The notes beneath the pieces were generated by a model. That model did not search any database and was not told the DNA's origin. It worked only from the letters and a program-made list of their open reading frames with translations. From Planctomycetaceae bacterium (lineage in GTDB: Bacteria > Planctomycetota > Planctomycetia > Planctomycetales > Planctomycetaceae): a stretch of 64,000 bases of DNA. The stretch is taken from NCBI GenBank assembly GCA_020638955.1, contig JACKHO010000005.1, positions 1 through 64,000 of the forward strand. Direction: 5' to 3'. Of this stretch, positions 9,747 through 19,872 are shown in pieces. The translations under genes were made by a program, and so were the position numbers. Within the stretch, counting starts at the first letter, position 1; the number at the start of each line of letters is the position of its first letter.

Positions 9747-12700
9747 TTATTCGGCGGTGAGATTCTTGCTGCCAAGCCCAAGACGTAGCTGCTCCAAAGC
9801 GCGCGGCACATGAAAATCGGGAAAGCCGACTCGTCGTTTGAGAATGGAGTCTTGCATTTGCTGCTTGAGTCGCACAAGGACCTGTGCCTCGGGAAGTTCA
9901 CGCTGCAATTCACTCAAGACCGATTCACTTTGTTCCTCGTCCCGTACGAATCGAAACACTCCGAGATAGGGATCTGCGACCGGCCAAGGATTGTTCTTTG
10001 AATCGTTCGCATCCAAATCGAGAACCAGCAAATGAGCTCCTCCCATTTCAGCAAATCGTTCCCGAATTTCACGACTTGTCAGCAGAGTTTCAACCCGAGC
10101 TTGTTCATCATCAATTCGTGAACTCGCTGCAGTGTAGAGTCCAAACTGTCGTTCCCCCTGATCGTCGGGAAAGACCTGCTCGTGTCCGCGATAATACATG
10201 AGCACGACTGGGCTAATTTTGGCAGTCTCTTGACGTTGAGAAATGGCCAGTCTGAGTGCTGACAACCGACCTTTGATGTCTCGGAGTTCGAGCATTTCTC
10301 CGTACATGACGTGCTCAAAATTGATCACCTGAAATGTGTCCGAAATTAGCCGTCCCTTACGTTCATACGCCAGTACCGCTTCCTGCAGACGATTCTGCAG
10401 TTCCGTCGTACGAGTTTTCGAGTCGTCTTCCGGTGAGGTTGCATCTAAGATGACGACAAACAGCTCCTGTTCGACTGAAGGTTCGAGGCAATCTACAGTG
10501 AACGAGCGACGCAAGTTTGTGGCTGATTTTATCCCTTGGGCAAACTCCAATTCGATGGTGTTGCCCTGCGGGCGGGTCAGCGTTACGAAAGCCTTTAGTC
10601 GGTGAGCCGCGCCGTCCCGGTCGGACGTAAGAGGTGCACTTGCCTGAAGAAAGCCGTTGACCCATACCTGCACGCGATTCTTTGCGCCGACTGAATCGGC
10701 ATCGAGTTCAAGAATGACATCCAGTTCCTGTTGTGATGTGTCCACGCTGCCCAGGTAGCGGTCTTCGCGACTAAAATCGATTGTCTGCGTCGGTTTGGAG
10801 GCGAAATACATACTTCCCAAAGATACGGGCTTCGGAACGAATGTGACAATTTGCTGCTCTGTGGTCGTGCCAGATTGATTTTCGGCGACAACAAAAATCG
10901 TGTTGACACCAGGTTGCAGGAACATCAGGTTTCTTTCAGCGAGCACTTCGATGTATCCATCGCGCTGTACCCATTCATTTTCCAGGATGGGCTGAAGTTT
11001 GCCCAAGGCGAGACCCACCTCCAGGCGAGCAAGTTGGCTTTCTGACAGAATTCGCAGGCCAACTGGAACTCTTTGATGACTGGTTTCGGTGACAACATCG
11101 AAATCTATTTCGGGAAGTTTACCACGCAACTGCGGTACATCGACGTTGACACTCGAGGGAGCAACGAGGACACGTTCGTCACTTTCCATCCAAATCTGGA
11201 CTTCGTTGTTCGTACCCGGCTGCCCCGGAACCAGCAAATCGACGCGATTCCCGTCTATTTTTACGCGATTAGAAAGCGGTACAAGTTCTCCATTGACACT
11301 GGCGCGAAACAGTCCGGGCTCAATGGGAAAACTGGCCGATGGCGAAACCTCGAAGGATGTCTGCACGATAGCCTGTTCTGGCGTTGGATTGACTGCCACG
11401 AGCTTGGAGATTTCCGGTGGAGATACTCGCTCCACAGAAACAGCCGCAGTCAGCTGCTCAGAGCCCCACTGGTTAGAAACGCGAAATTGGACACGGTGGC
11501 GTCCTTGAGGCGGTACCCAGCGCGCGGATAACTGCTGATCGTTTCGTTGAAGTTCCACCTCGGGAACAGGAGTTCCATCAACCAACATTTGGGCTAAGTA
11601 CGGATAAATACCGTCGACCGTAGTCTGAAGAGGGCAAGCGAGCTGCAACTCCGACTCATGGATGCCGTCTACAATGGTACCATTAAGCCACTGGTCGGCG
11701 TATTCATCATTAAGGGCAGTCCGCGATACGGTCAACAGACCAATGTTTGGGACCGCAGGCTGAAAGCGGACATCGATTGATTCCAACAGTTTCTTCTCAT
11801 TGCCGTTGAACGCGAGAATTTCGATATGGTTTGCGCCAGGATTCAATTTCAAATCGGCAATCCAAAAGTCATCGGAGTGCCGCATTTCCAGCAGTTGATC
11901 GTTCAACTGATACGAGCATTTGATTTCTTGAGAGGACTCCACCTTTACCGCGAGATTCCACAGGGCCTCATCAACGACGGGCTGAGCGCGAAGTTGTTCG
12001 CGTGACAAACCAGCTTGGGAATTGGCGCTACGTAGCGATACCTGCTGAACATTGGCCTGTAAAGCCGGCCGATTGAGTTCAGTGCGAATGAGAGGAAATG
12101 TCAGCCGCGAACGTTCCACGTTTTCGAAACGTAGAAGCGGGTCTTGGTTCTCGGCAGTCACTTCAATTTGGTTGAAGCCAATGGCCAGATTAATTTGGGC
12201 TTCGAGATTATGCTCACCGGGGACAACGTCCCAGTGGACAATTTCTGGTTTCTCTTCGTTGCCTTTCGTGCTTACAGAAACGCCAACCCGGCAGGCAACG
12301 TCACATTGAATTTGAAGTGGAATCGTGACGACGGGTTGCTGTGTGACATCGGCCACTTGTCCAATTTTAATGTTGGGCGCTGGAGGCTGAAATCGAATGT
12401 CCGTCGAGACCCCCCAGTTTGGGTGTGGCTTTCCATCGATCACGGGTTCTGCAGCGAGCAGGAAAAATCCGCTAGACCAAGCGATGTCGTTCAGTAAAAA
12501 GACCCACTCAGATTTTGAGCCCGATTCAGCAATACCCTCCCGGACCACCTGATGGGTGGAATCCATAAGAGAGTAGCGGACTTGTTCAATACGCTCAGTT
12601 GGAAAGTCCTCAATCCGGACAACGACCTTTGAGAGATCGCTTCGGTGTCGAGCAAAGACATAGCCCCGATCGCCTGGTTCCATCACTTGATGATCTGACT

Positions 12701-15011
12701 TGAGCAGGAGCATTGAAACTGTGGGGGGATTTGGAATAGGCCGAGGCGGAAGCTTACCGGTTTCCAACAGCGGCAGTAGAAAATCGCCACGGCTGAACTC
12801 CTCATCGTACTGCTGCAAGTGCGACATTTGGGCCGGGCGCTTGGGATCACCTGTGTTGAAGTGCCATTGCAGCCAGCTCTCAATTCCATCTCCACGATGG
12901 GCGTATGCGCCTGAGGGATGCCAAGCGAGCCAGTCCCAGTCCTCGTCGCTCCGCCGAAAAGCAATTGCCAACAGTTCCCGCTCCCATTTGACGGCCGTTC
13001 CGAGTTCGACTACCTGCGGTCCTCGCTGCGTCGTCAACGTGACTTTGGTTCCGGGCGTTTGCTTCGCTGCCCAGAAGTAGCAGTCCTGCGGTGAAGTGAC
13101 TTCCCGAGAGCCCGTTCCAAAATCAATTTCGCTGATAATGTCTCCGCTCTTCAAGGTGTCGGCGGAACGTGTGACCCGCACACGGCCGGGACTATCTTGA
13201 GACAGACGCAGTCCGTGTTGAAATGCCCCTTTCAGGTCCGCTGCCTGTGCCTCGCCCAACCACCAAAGTCGCACTGTTCCATCAGTCGATGTGGTTGCCA
13301 TCAATTTCTGATTGGTACTGACGCTTAGGTCGAGAATTCTTCCGGAGTGTGCTGAGTATTTGCGATATAGCTTGCCCGAAGTCAGGTCGTGCAACTCCAG
13401 ATACGGCTGGGCCAAATGGTTGTATGCCACAACCAGAACGGGGCGATTCCCTATCAGAATTCCCTTCGCCTCATATCCCGGCTCAATTGGGACAAATTTG
13501 TTCCCTGGGTTCGGAATGGTCACCTGGTAACTTTTGCCAGATACCTCGGTTTTGATTTGCAGGTTGCCATCAGCATCCACATTGCCGCTGGCATTGTCGG
13601 ACAATTCGAAATCTTTGGGGTTGTCTTCTACCGTTTTCAGCGTTTGCGTTTTGATGTCGAGCAGAAGATCGACCTCTCTCGCCCCACCAAGCCTCAACCC
13701 CAAATCCCCGTCGTTCCCCACAAACTTAACGTGCGTAAACGCAAACGATTCACTGCGAATAGAACGCGTTTCACCTTTGGTTTGAACACGAATTGCATTG
13801 TCTTGTGGGTTACACCAAGCGAGGGACTCCGCTGCAATTGCGATTGGCAGGTCGATGTTTGCAACAGCAAATGAGTCGCCGGAGACTAAGTGGGAATTTT
13901 CAAGTCGCCACGGAGTTAAGACTGACTTTCCTGAATCCCAATTCCTTACAACCGCTGCGCCAGTCAATTTGCCATCATTGGAAACCAATTTCATGGCCAT
14001 GGGGATTTGCTTCACGCCGAACTGATGCACCAGTTGCGATCCAGCCTCAGCACCGCCCGATTTCGTGCCCCCCGGTAGGCGACGGATTTCACCCTGACCA
14101 TTACTTAAGTCCGCACATGCGAACAGTAGGTCGTTCTCTTGCACTGGATCGACGTCGACGTCAAAGACCATTCGAGAGGAGTCGAGCAATTCAACAGTTT
14201 GCTTTTGAATGTCCCAAATGCGAAGTCCAAATTCTCGTTTGGCGTCGGCCCAGGCGATTCCAACCATTGGTTGCTCGGCGTCGCCAAACACGCAGACTCC
14301 CGGCGAGGTGAGCAATCCATCCCATGCCGGTAGCGACTTCGTTTGCTGGCCGACGAGATAAGAATTGAGCCGTCCCATTTCCCTTTGCTGTGGAACGTCC
14401 CACGCAATGAGTTCCATTTGGAACTCGCCGAGACTCGCGTCCCATACTTCGGCCACGGAAACCAAAACGGGGTCGCCAGAGTCCGGGAAGTGCAAGGAGA
14501 TAATGCCGCCTTGGTGGCCGCGCAGTAAGCTAACGCGGCCCGTTGGCTTATGAAAAAGATAGATTGTCCCCTCATCGAGTCGTTGCTCGACGGAGAGGTA
14601 TGCGACATCCTGGTCGAATCCCGACTCCTGGCTCCCGGCGACGCCACGTTTGGTTCCGCGTCCCCCGACTGCAATCCAGTCACCATCGGGGGAGACAACT
14701 AGGGCCTGAATTGCCCCATCAAGTCCGCCACCAATCGGAATGGTCAGAAATCCATCTTCAACCAATTCCCACTGGTTCCCGACCAAGTCCCAGCGGCAGA
14801 CTACTTTGTCCCAACCGCCGGCGTAAAGCGTCTGGCCACCATTAGCAAAGGCAATTGCCTGGACCAGTGTCGCCGGACCATGGGGAATGATTCTTGGGAT
14901 TGGAGATTGCGAACCAGGCGCAGAACCTTGTGGATCAGCAGCGAGTGCCGACGACACAACCAGCCACGCAACCAAGAGAGCAGGAACTTTGAGAGTCGAG
15001 CCCTGAGTCAT
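9747..15011 (-). CDS. giant exported WD40-repeat protein with C-terminal pseudo-caspase domain
   Basis: 1754 aa from ATG 15011, which has a strong GAGGTGACTTTC ribosome-binding site. A signal peptide (residues ~1-24, ending ALA) indicates export. WD40-type repeats occupy roughly the first 600 residues; VQAIAFANGGQTLYAGGWDKVVCRWD and LMATTSTDGTVRLWWL are clear examples. A PDZ-like region follows, then several Ig/beta-sandwich modules. The last ~250 residues resemble a caspase fold: YYRGHEQV supplies the histidine motif. At the catalytic Cys strand the sequence is HLLVLDLDAND, with no Cys, so it is probably inactive as a protease. First gene of a minus-strand operon with the 113-aa protein, the sigma factor and perhaps tssA. 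WD40-caspase proteins are common in planctomycetes; function is unknown. Confidence 0.88.
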   Translation of the reverse strand: MTQGSTLKVPALLVAWLVVSSALAADPQGSAPGSQSPIPRIIPHGPATLVQAIAFANGGQTLYAGGWDKVVCRWDLVGNQWELVEDGFLTIPIGGGLDGAIQALVVSPDGDWIAVGGRGTKRGVAGSQESGFDQDVAYLSVEQRLDEGTIYLFHKPTGRVSLLRGHQGGIISLHFPDSGDPVLVSVAEVWDASLGEFQMELIAWDVPQQREMGRLNSYLVGQQTKSLPAWDGLLTSPGVCVFGDAEQPMVGIAWADAKREFGLRIWDIQKQTVELLDSSRMVFDVDVDPVQENDLLFACADLSNGQGEIRRLPGGTKSGGAEAGSQLVHQFGVKQIPMAMKLVSNDGKLTGAAVVRNWDSGKSVLTPWRLENSHLVSGDSFAVANIDLPIAIAAESLAWCNPQDNAIRVQTKGETRSIRSESFAFTHVKFVGNDGDLGLRLGGAREVDLLLDIKTQTLKTVEDNPKDFELSDNASGNVDADGNLQIKTEVSGKSYQVTIPNPGNKFVPIEPGYEAKGILIGNRPVLVVAYNHLAQPYLELHDLTSGKLYRKYSAHSGRILDLSVSTNQKLMATTSTDGTVRLWWLGEAQAADLKGAFQHGLRLSQDSPGRVRVTRSADTLKSGDIISEIDFGTGSREVTSPQDCYFWAAKQTPGTKVTLTTQRGPQVVELGTAVKWERELLAIAFRRSDEDWDWLAWHPSGAYAHRGDGIESWLQWHFNTGDPKRPAQMSHLQQYDEEFSRGDFLLPLLETGKLPPRPIPNPPTVSMLLLKSDHQVMEPGDRGYVFARHRSDLSKVVVRIEDFPTERIEQVRYSLMDSTHQVVREGIAESGSKSEWVFLLNDIAWSSGFFLLAAEPVIDGKPHPNWGVSTDIRFQPPAPNIKIGQVADVTQQPVVTIPLQIQCDVACRVGVSVSTKGNEEKPEIVHWDVVPGEHNLEAQINLAIGFNQIEVTAENQDPLLRFENVERSRLTFPLIRTELNRPALQANVQQVSLRSANSQAGLSREQLRAQPVVDEALWNLAVKVESSQEIKCSYQLNDQLLEMRHSDDFWIADLKLNPGANHIEILAFNGNEKKLLESIDVRFQPAVPNIGLLTVSRTALNDEYADQWLNGTIVDGIHESELQLACPLQTTVDGIYPYLAQMLVDGTPVPEVELQRNDQQLSARWVPPQGRHRVQFRVSNQWGSEQLTAAVSVERVSPPEISKLVAVNPTPEQAIVQTSFEVSPSASFPIEPGLFRASVNGELVPLSNRVKIDGNRVDLLVPGQPGTNNEVQIWMESDERVLVAPSSVNVDVPQLRGKLPEIDFDVVTETSHQRVPVGLRILSESQLARLEVGLALGKLQPILENEWVQRDGYIEVLAERNLMFLQPGVNTIFVVAENQSGTTTEQQIVTFVPKPVSLGSMYFASKPTQTIDFSREDRYLGSVDTSQQELDVILELDADSVGAKNRVQVWVNGFLQASAPLTSDRDGAAHRLKAFVTLTRPQGNTIELEFAQGIKSATNLRRSFTVDCLEPSVEQELFVVILDATSPEDDSKTRTTELQNRLQEAVLAYERKGRLISDTFQVINFEHVMYGEMLELRDIKGRLSALRLAISQRQETAKISPVVLMYYRGHEQVFPDDQGERQFGLYTAASSRIDDEQARVETLLTSREIRERFAEMGGAHLLVLDLDANDSKNNPWPVADPYLGVFRFVRDEEQSESVLSELQRELPEAQVLVRLKQQMQDSILKRRVGFPDFHVPRALEQLRLGLGSKNLTAE

Positions 15012-15255
15012 GAAAGTCACCTCGAACTTCGAGAAACCAAACCCCAACTTGAGTCTATTTCCCGTTGGGACCGCAATTGGCAGACAGTTTCAACATCGTT
15101 GGGAACTTAGTGACAATGTACCGCATTGAGAACTTGTTTTCAAATCGACCAAAAGTTCGGCCCGATTTGTAGATAGGACGTTGGCGGGTCGCGTTTCAAT
15201 GAGTGGAACGGTCGCTGATCGCCTCAATTGCACATTTGCTTCGAAAGGTCGCGTC

Positions 15256-16548
15256 ATGTTTTGGAGATTGAACCAAACATATTTCGCAGCAGCATTGACT
15301 ACAACGTTCATGCTGCTGGTGCCCGCACAGTCTGCTAATGCCCAGACGCAGGAACTCTCCCCTGCCTTTGAGCAGCCGAATATTGCCAACACGTTGCGGG
15401 ATTACCTGTCCGGTCGCCCGCTCGCCGAGAAGTTGCGAATCCGCCGTACGGATGAACTTCTGCGTCCTCCGTTTGCCTCGAAGCCAACTGACAGTGTAAA
15501 GGGACTTGCCGCCAAAATTCGGGCGGAAGAACTGGACGTATGTAACCGAGTGAAGGCTGCCGAGTATCTTGGAACAGTCGATTGCAAAGCCTATCCCGAA
15601 GCTCAGGAAATGCTGATCGATACTCTTCACAACGACAAATACGAACTCGTGCGTCTCGCCGCCGCTCGTGCCTTGGGAGTCATGCTGTCCTGTCGACCAC
15701 AGGAAGCGAAGATCATGATGTGTGATCCTAACTACCAGCCGACCGCAGACTGCCCGATGAAACCACATGGCCGTTATCAGGCTCCTTGGGAGAAATCGAA
15801 CAAGCGTTTCGTTTCCGGGCTCGATGCTTGTCCAGGTTGCTGCAATGCAGACGTCCTGAATGCTCTCGCCAAGACGGCCTACGAATCGAATGAGGACGGT
15901 TGCTGCTTTGAACCTTCGGCTCGCGTCCGGCAAATGGCCGCTTGGGCGATGTCTCAGTGTGGTGTTTGCTGCCGGGAGCAGGCAGAACAAATCATTCACG
16001 AGAAAAAGACCGAGGATAAAGAGGAAGAAAAGAAGGGCGAGGTCGATCCCAATAAGTCTAAGGAAGTTGACCCGACCAGAGCCGATGAGAATGATGGTAA
16101 GGAGGGAAGTTCCAATGGCGAAAGCACGAGCACCCCAAGGCCGTTCCTTTTCCCACCAGCTGCCGCAATGGTCCCGCCTTCGCCTGCTGGCACCGCAACA
16201 CCGCTTGCTGCTCTGAAGCACTACTGTGTTGTTAGCTTGCACGCTCAGAAATTCGTGCCCGCGAATCCATCGTTCTCTAGCGTTTTCGAAGGACGTCTTT
16301 ACTACTTCGCCTCAGAGGAAGCAAAAGCTGCATTTGATGCTCAGCCACAGCGGTATTCGGTCGCTCACTCAGGCAGTGACCCCATTGTTCTCCAGGAAAC
16401 TGGAGAATCGGTTGAAGGGAAATACTTGCGGATGTCCAACGGTCGCCTTTACCTGTTCACTTCAGAAGAGAATTGGTTGACCTACGTTGAACGCGTCGAA
16501 AGCCGCGTTTCCCAAACAGCCGCATTTGTTCCTCCGCTGCCAGAGTAG
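15256..16548 (+). CDS. exported cysteine-rich protein with HEAT-like and YHS-like repeats
   Basis: 430 aa from ATG 15256 (AAGG upstream). A signal peptide of ~30 residues ends in AQSANAQ. HEAT-like helices (~90-170) contain VRLAAARALGV. A cysteine-rich section follows (CPGCCNADVL, DGCCFEPS, CGVCCREQ), possibly metal-binding. An acidic/lysine-rich low-complexity linker comes next. The C-terminus has two YHS-like modules: CVVSL...FEGRLYYFASEEAKAAFDA and a second around GRLYLFTSEENW. Proteins with this layout recur in planctomycetes and are probably secreted. It is divergent from the WD40 giant with ~245 bp between them, so promoters for both probably lie there. Metal handling is a guess. Confidence 0.85.
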   Translation: MFWRLNQTYFAAALTTTFMLLVPAQSANAQTQELSPAFEQPNIANTLRDYLSGRPLAEKLRIRRTDELLRPPFASKPTDSVKGLAAKIRAEELDVCNRVKAAEYLGTVDCKAYPEAQEMLIDTLHNDKYELVRLAAARALGVMLSCRPQEAKIMMCDPNYQPTADCPMKPHGRYQAPWEKSNKRFVSGLDACPGCCNADVLNALAKTAYESNEDGCCFEPSARVRQMAAWAMSQCGVCCREQAEQIIHEKKTEDKEEEKKGEVDPNKSKEVDPTRADENDGKEGSSNGESTSTPRPFLFPPAAAMVPPSPAGTATPLAALKHYCVVSLHAQKFVPANPSFSSVFEGRLYYFASEEAKAAFDAQPQRYSVAHSGSDPIVLQETGESVEGKYLRMSNGRLYLFTSEENWLTYVERVESRVSQTAAFVPPLPE

Positions 16549-16606
16549 CAAGCTGCCCGTTTTGCGATGCTCGCTGCTGCATCGCGTCTTCTGGCTTTTT
16601 GTTTTG

Positions 16607-16641
16607 AAAGTGCGACAGGATGCTATGTCCTGTCGCACTTT
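16607..16641 (+). terminator. intrinsic terminator-like hairpin
   Basis: Perfect 14-bp inverted repeat (16607-16620 with 16628-16641) around a 7-nt loop, followed by GCTTTTGT. It lies 58 bp past the stop of the YHS-like gene. Confidence 0.75.
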
Positions 16642-16760
16642 GCTTTTGTATCCCCTCATGAATCAGTTCCACATGACACCCCAAGGAAGACTTTATCGAC
16701 GCGCCCATTAAGGTGGTCCAGTAAGGTCCAATTTACGGTCGACTGCCGAGTCATCAGTAG

Positions 16761-16868
16761 TCACCAGGGCATTCGAGCAGCAAGATGGCGCAGCGGTACT
16801 ACCACTTGCACGATGACGAGTCTCGCCGCCAAATGGCTAGGCTCGCCCGCCATGGATGCACCGAGTAA
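16761..16868 (+). pseudogene. C-terminal remnant of a tyrosine recombinase
   Basis: An open 35-codon stretch reads SPGHSSSKMAQRYYHLHDDE and continues to a TAA. This closely matches the end of phage-type integrases: the GH motif, then KM.. RYYHL with the nucleophilic tyrosine. An in-frame TAG directly precedes it and no N-terminal part is present, so it is a fragment. It sits ~200 bp from the tRNA-Ser gene and points to an earlier integration at this locus. The rest of 16642-17075 shows no gene. Confidence 0.6.
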
Positions 16869-16995
16869 GGAAAGGAATGGTTGCTTGTTCACAACCAACC
16901 AGTGCACGATAAATTGTGCGCACCCGATTTTGATCAGGAGGCACCAGCCCAACGATGCCTGAGGTAACCGACTCTACGCCGAATAACACATCTTC

Positions 16996-17014
16996 GGCAC
17001 AACTCTGTTGTGCC
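16996..17014. repeat. short hairpin near the tRNA-Ser
   Basis: 8-bp perfect inverted repeat (GGCACAAC/GTTGTGCC) with a 3-nt loop, followed by AAAAAG on the plus strand. On the minus strand the stem precedes the Ts only on the wrong side. It may be part of a terminator or of a recombination site. Confidence 0.4.
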
Positions 17015-17075
17015 AAAAAGCCCCAAGCGTAAGGTTTTTATCCTAGAGGGCTTGCGCCAACCACGTGTCACTAAG

Positions 17076-17162
<87 letters not shown>

Positions 17163-17265
17163 AACACCTTACTGCGTAAGGTTTTGCTTGACTCACTGCA
17201 TCTTAGTGAAATGATTGACGACAACCAATGCGACAACCGTTTCCACATGTTGACAGGAGTTGGCA

Positions 17266-18408
17266 ATGCCGATCAGCAACCGAAAACAGCGAAAACCCTA
17301 CCCAGATTTTCCACTCACAGCCCACCGAAATGGGCAATGGTGCAAAAAAATCAGGGGGAAACTCCACTACTTCGGCACGGACGCTGACGCGGCGCTGCGG
17401 CAGTATCTCAATCAACGAGATGACTTGCAAGCCGGACGACAACCTCGAACGACAACCGGCGCCGCTCTCAGGGACTTGGTAAACCATTACCTAACCGCAG
17501 CTAGCCGTAGACGGGACGCTGGCGAACTCTCAGCCCTTTCGTTTCGTGACTACAAATGGACTGCTGAACAGATGATTGGTGAATTTGGTGCGACTGTGGA
17601 CCCCGAGCAGATTCGCCCTTTGGAGTTTGGTCGATTCCGCACGAAGTTGGCTAAGAAATATGCATCTTCTCGTGTCGCGAAGACAGTTACCGTTTGCCGG
17701 ATGATCTTTCGTTGGGGCTATGAAAGTGAAATCTTGGACAAATTGCCGAGATTTGGACCAGACTTCAAAGCGACAACAAAGCGGGCACAAAGGATATCCA
17801 AGGCTGCCAATGGTCCCAAGTTTCTGGCCAATCAAACCATTCAGAAACTGTTGGAGCATGCCGATCCGAACTTCAAGACTATGATTCTTCTTGGAATCAA
17901 CGCTGGATTTGGCAACACGGACATCGCGAATCTCAAACAAAGCATGCTCTCCCTTGATGACGGATGGGTTCTGTTCCCTCGTCCGAAGACTGGAGTCGAA
18001 CGAAAGGTGCCGCTATGGAATGAAACTGTCTCCGCTCTTCGAGAGACCATTTCCAAAAGACCTGATCCTGTTGCACCCGAATTGCACGAAGACAAAGTGT
18101 TCTTGACGTCACGCGGACGCCCACTTGTTGTTGTCAGAAGTGACGGTGGCCGCATCGATAAGATTACAATTCGATTTCGCAAGCTGCTCAAACGATGCGA
18201 TGCCTATCGTCGCCAAATGGGGTTCTATTGGCTGCGGCATTCATTTCAGACAGTTGCCGACGAGGCAAGAGACCCTGTTGCCACTTCATCGATCATGGGG
18301 CACGTGGACGCCTCAATGGCAGGGCAGTACCGCGAGGCGATCAGCGACAAACGTTTGCGGCGAGTCACCGACCACGTTCACGATTGGCTATTCGAGAAGT
18401 CGCAATAG
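17266..18408 (+). CDS. int: tyrosine recombinase/integrase
   Basis: 380 aa from ATG 17266, with AGGAG eight bases upstream. An N-terminal SAM-like core-binding domain (~65-150) precedes the catalytic domain (~185-370). Visible motifs are PRPKTGVERKVPLW (active-site Lys region), YWLRHSF (the R and H of box II) and IMGHVDASMAGQYRE (His and nucleophilic Tyr). The usual first arginine (TGLR.sE) reads AGFGNTD here, so that residue is Gly. The first His of HxLR is Tyr. Some activity loss or an unusual subfamily is possible. It is next to tRNA-Ser and probably mobilises the accessory region to its right. Confidence 0.9.
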   Translation: MPISNRKQRKPYPDFPLTAHRNGQWCKKIRGKLHYFGTDADAALRQYLNQRDDLQAGRQPRTTTGAALRDLVNHYLTAASRRRDAGELSALSFRDYKWTAEQMIGEFGATVDPEQIRPLEFGRFRTKLAKKYASSRVAKTVTVCRMIFRWGYESEILDKLPRFGPDFKATTKRAQRISKAANGPKFLANQTIQKLLEHADPNFKTMILLGINAGFGNTDIANLKQSMLSLDDGWVLFPRPKTGVERKVPLWNETVSALRETISKRPDPVAPELHEDKVFLTSRGRPLVVVRSDGGRIDKITIRFRKLLKRCDAYRRQMGFYWLRHSFQTVADEARDPVATSSIMGHVDASMAGQYREAISDKRLRRVTDHVHDWLFEKSQ

Positions 18409-18589
18409 AACGGCCCACGGGATTTCTAATCTCGCGGGCACAAACCGGTAAACGGCTGATTGACAGTGTTTTTCCTTGTGAGGTAAGCACCGGTCGGCTT
18501 TGGAAACCCTCTATTTTCCCCGGAAAACCCTGCTTGCAGGTGTAGCCAACACCCGCTTTGGTCCTCTCAGTGACCATGTTAAAGCGAAA

Positions 18590-18626
18590 AAAGTGGTCGT
18601 ACTCCAGGATGGAGTACGACCACTTT
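18590..18626. terminator. strong hairpin between convergent genes
   Basis: Perfect 16-bp inverted repeat (18591-18606 with 18610-18625), 3-nt loop, extended by A/T at the ends. It lies between the convergent integrase and 221-aa genes and is probably a bidirectional terminator. The T-tract is weak on both strands. Confidence 0.7.
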
Positions 18627-18649
18627 GGGAACTGGGTTGAATTGGGCGT

Positions 18650-19315
18650 TTAGATGGCAATCAACCTTCGGCTGGCAAGGTGTAGGATGTGTGGTTGGTT
18701 GAAACTCTGAGCCATCTCAATGGCCGGTTCCAGGTCGGGTACAACGAAAGCGATGTCGACAATCCATTTTCCTTGCCAGGGCCAGCAGGCAAGAAAAGGT
18801 TCGAATTTCTTTTCCTTGATTCCCTGACACACCAATTCGTGAGTCCGCTGAAAGACTTGGTCACACATTTGAGCCGTGGGCAAGTCATAACGAGTTTGAC
18901 GGAACTTGCACATCGATACCAAGTAGGCATCTGCGTCGATGGGCAATTCGTCGCGAGTGCCGACTGAAATCATCGAGCCATTGCCATCCTTGGCTTTATC
19001 GATGGTTTCTTGCCGCACGAAACCAGTACGCACCTGCCATATGGCCTTTCTGTAGTTGCGACGTACTTTGTCTTGCGAAACGGCGAGATTCTGATTGTCG
19101 ATAATCCGTGCGAAGCTTTCGCCGTCAGCACGAGCCAACACTAACGCCAGTTTGTCTTCGTCGCCATCCAAATGCTCGTGGATCTGTCGACGTGTCATTT
19201 CTTGTCGTTGACGGTCAGCTTCAGTGACTTCGGAACCGTGCTGACATTGTTTCAATTGTTGCTTGATCGAAGCGATTTGAAACGCAGCGTCGGAAAGCAG
19301 TTTTGGGCGGGGCAT
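18650..19315 (-). CDS. 221-aa protein of unknown function
   Basis: Starts at ATG 19315 behind GGGAGGACAATC. The N-terminal ~110 residues are highly charged and helical. The C-terminal part has a conserved-looking CWPWQGKWIVDIAFVVPDLEP and three cysteines. No family recognised. It is convergent with the integrase and probably the second gene of an operon with the 88-aa gene upstream. Confidence 0.7.
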   Translation of the reverse strand: MPRPKLLSDAAFQIASIKQQLKQCQHGSEVTEADRQRQEMTRRQIHEHLDGDEDKLALVLARADGESFARIIDNQNLAVSQDKVRRNYRKAIWQVRTGFVRQETIDKAKDGNGSMISVGTRDELPIDADAYLVSMCKFRQTRYDLPTAQMCDQVFQRTHELVCQGIKEKKFEPFLACWPWQGKWIVDIAFVVPDLEPAIEMAQSFNQPHILHLASRRLIAI

Positions 19316-19407
19316 GATTGTCCTCCCATTGATGGGGGTAAATTCGGGAAAGAAAAGAAAGAAGACCCGCGACGACGATGGTCGCCGCAGGTTGAATTGG
19401 GCCGAGC

Positions 19408-19674
19408 TTATCGGCGATCTGAGAACCCAGGCGGAATCTCACCGAGACTGCTTTTGAGCGTCGCGAGGTACAGGTACAACTCGTCAATCGGATCGTCGAA
19501 ATCTCCAGCGACACAATGGTCAGGCGGCTTTACGCCTTTGCCACCACCCGCAGCCTGAAGCTGCGGGTGTTCAGGAAACTCGATCGTCGAATCATCGGGC
19601 TGTTTTACTGTGACGAAGCGACGGCTGTCGGGAACGCCACGTTCAGTGTGGCGTCGTGCAGGAAGCGTTTTCAT
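19408..19674 (-). CDS. 88-aa protein of unknown function
   Basis: ATG 19674 has a good ribosome-binding site (GGAGTTGCAA). The sequence is hydrophilic; the C-terminal part has DDPIDELYLYLATLKSSLGE, a likely helix. It is separated by 92 bp from the 221-aa gene on the same strand. No family recognised. Confidence 0.6.
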   Translation of the reverse strand: MKTLPARRHTERGVPDSRRFVTVKQPDDSTIEFPEHPQLQAAGGGKGVKPPDHCVAGDFDDPIDELYLYLATLKSSLGEIPPGFSDRR

Positions 19675-19872
19675 TTGCAACTCCTTCGGAAGGGGATTAA
19701 GGCAGATTAGTTCCGAAGGCGCAAGGCAAAACCTTTGCCGAGCCACAGTTCAACTGGCATTCTGCTACACGGTTGATGTCTGCTTCTTCGGAGGACTCAC
19801 AGGCATCAGCAAGGACGGCAACTGGTGGTTCAGTTGTCGTCCGCCTTCGCGACGACGGACGGCCATTGATTG

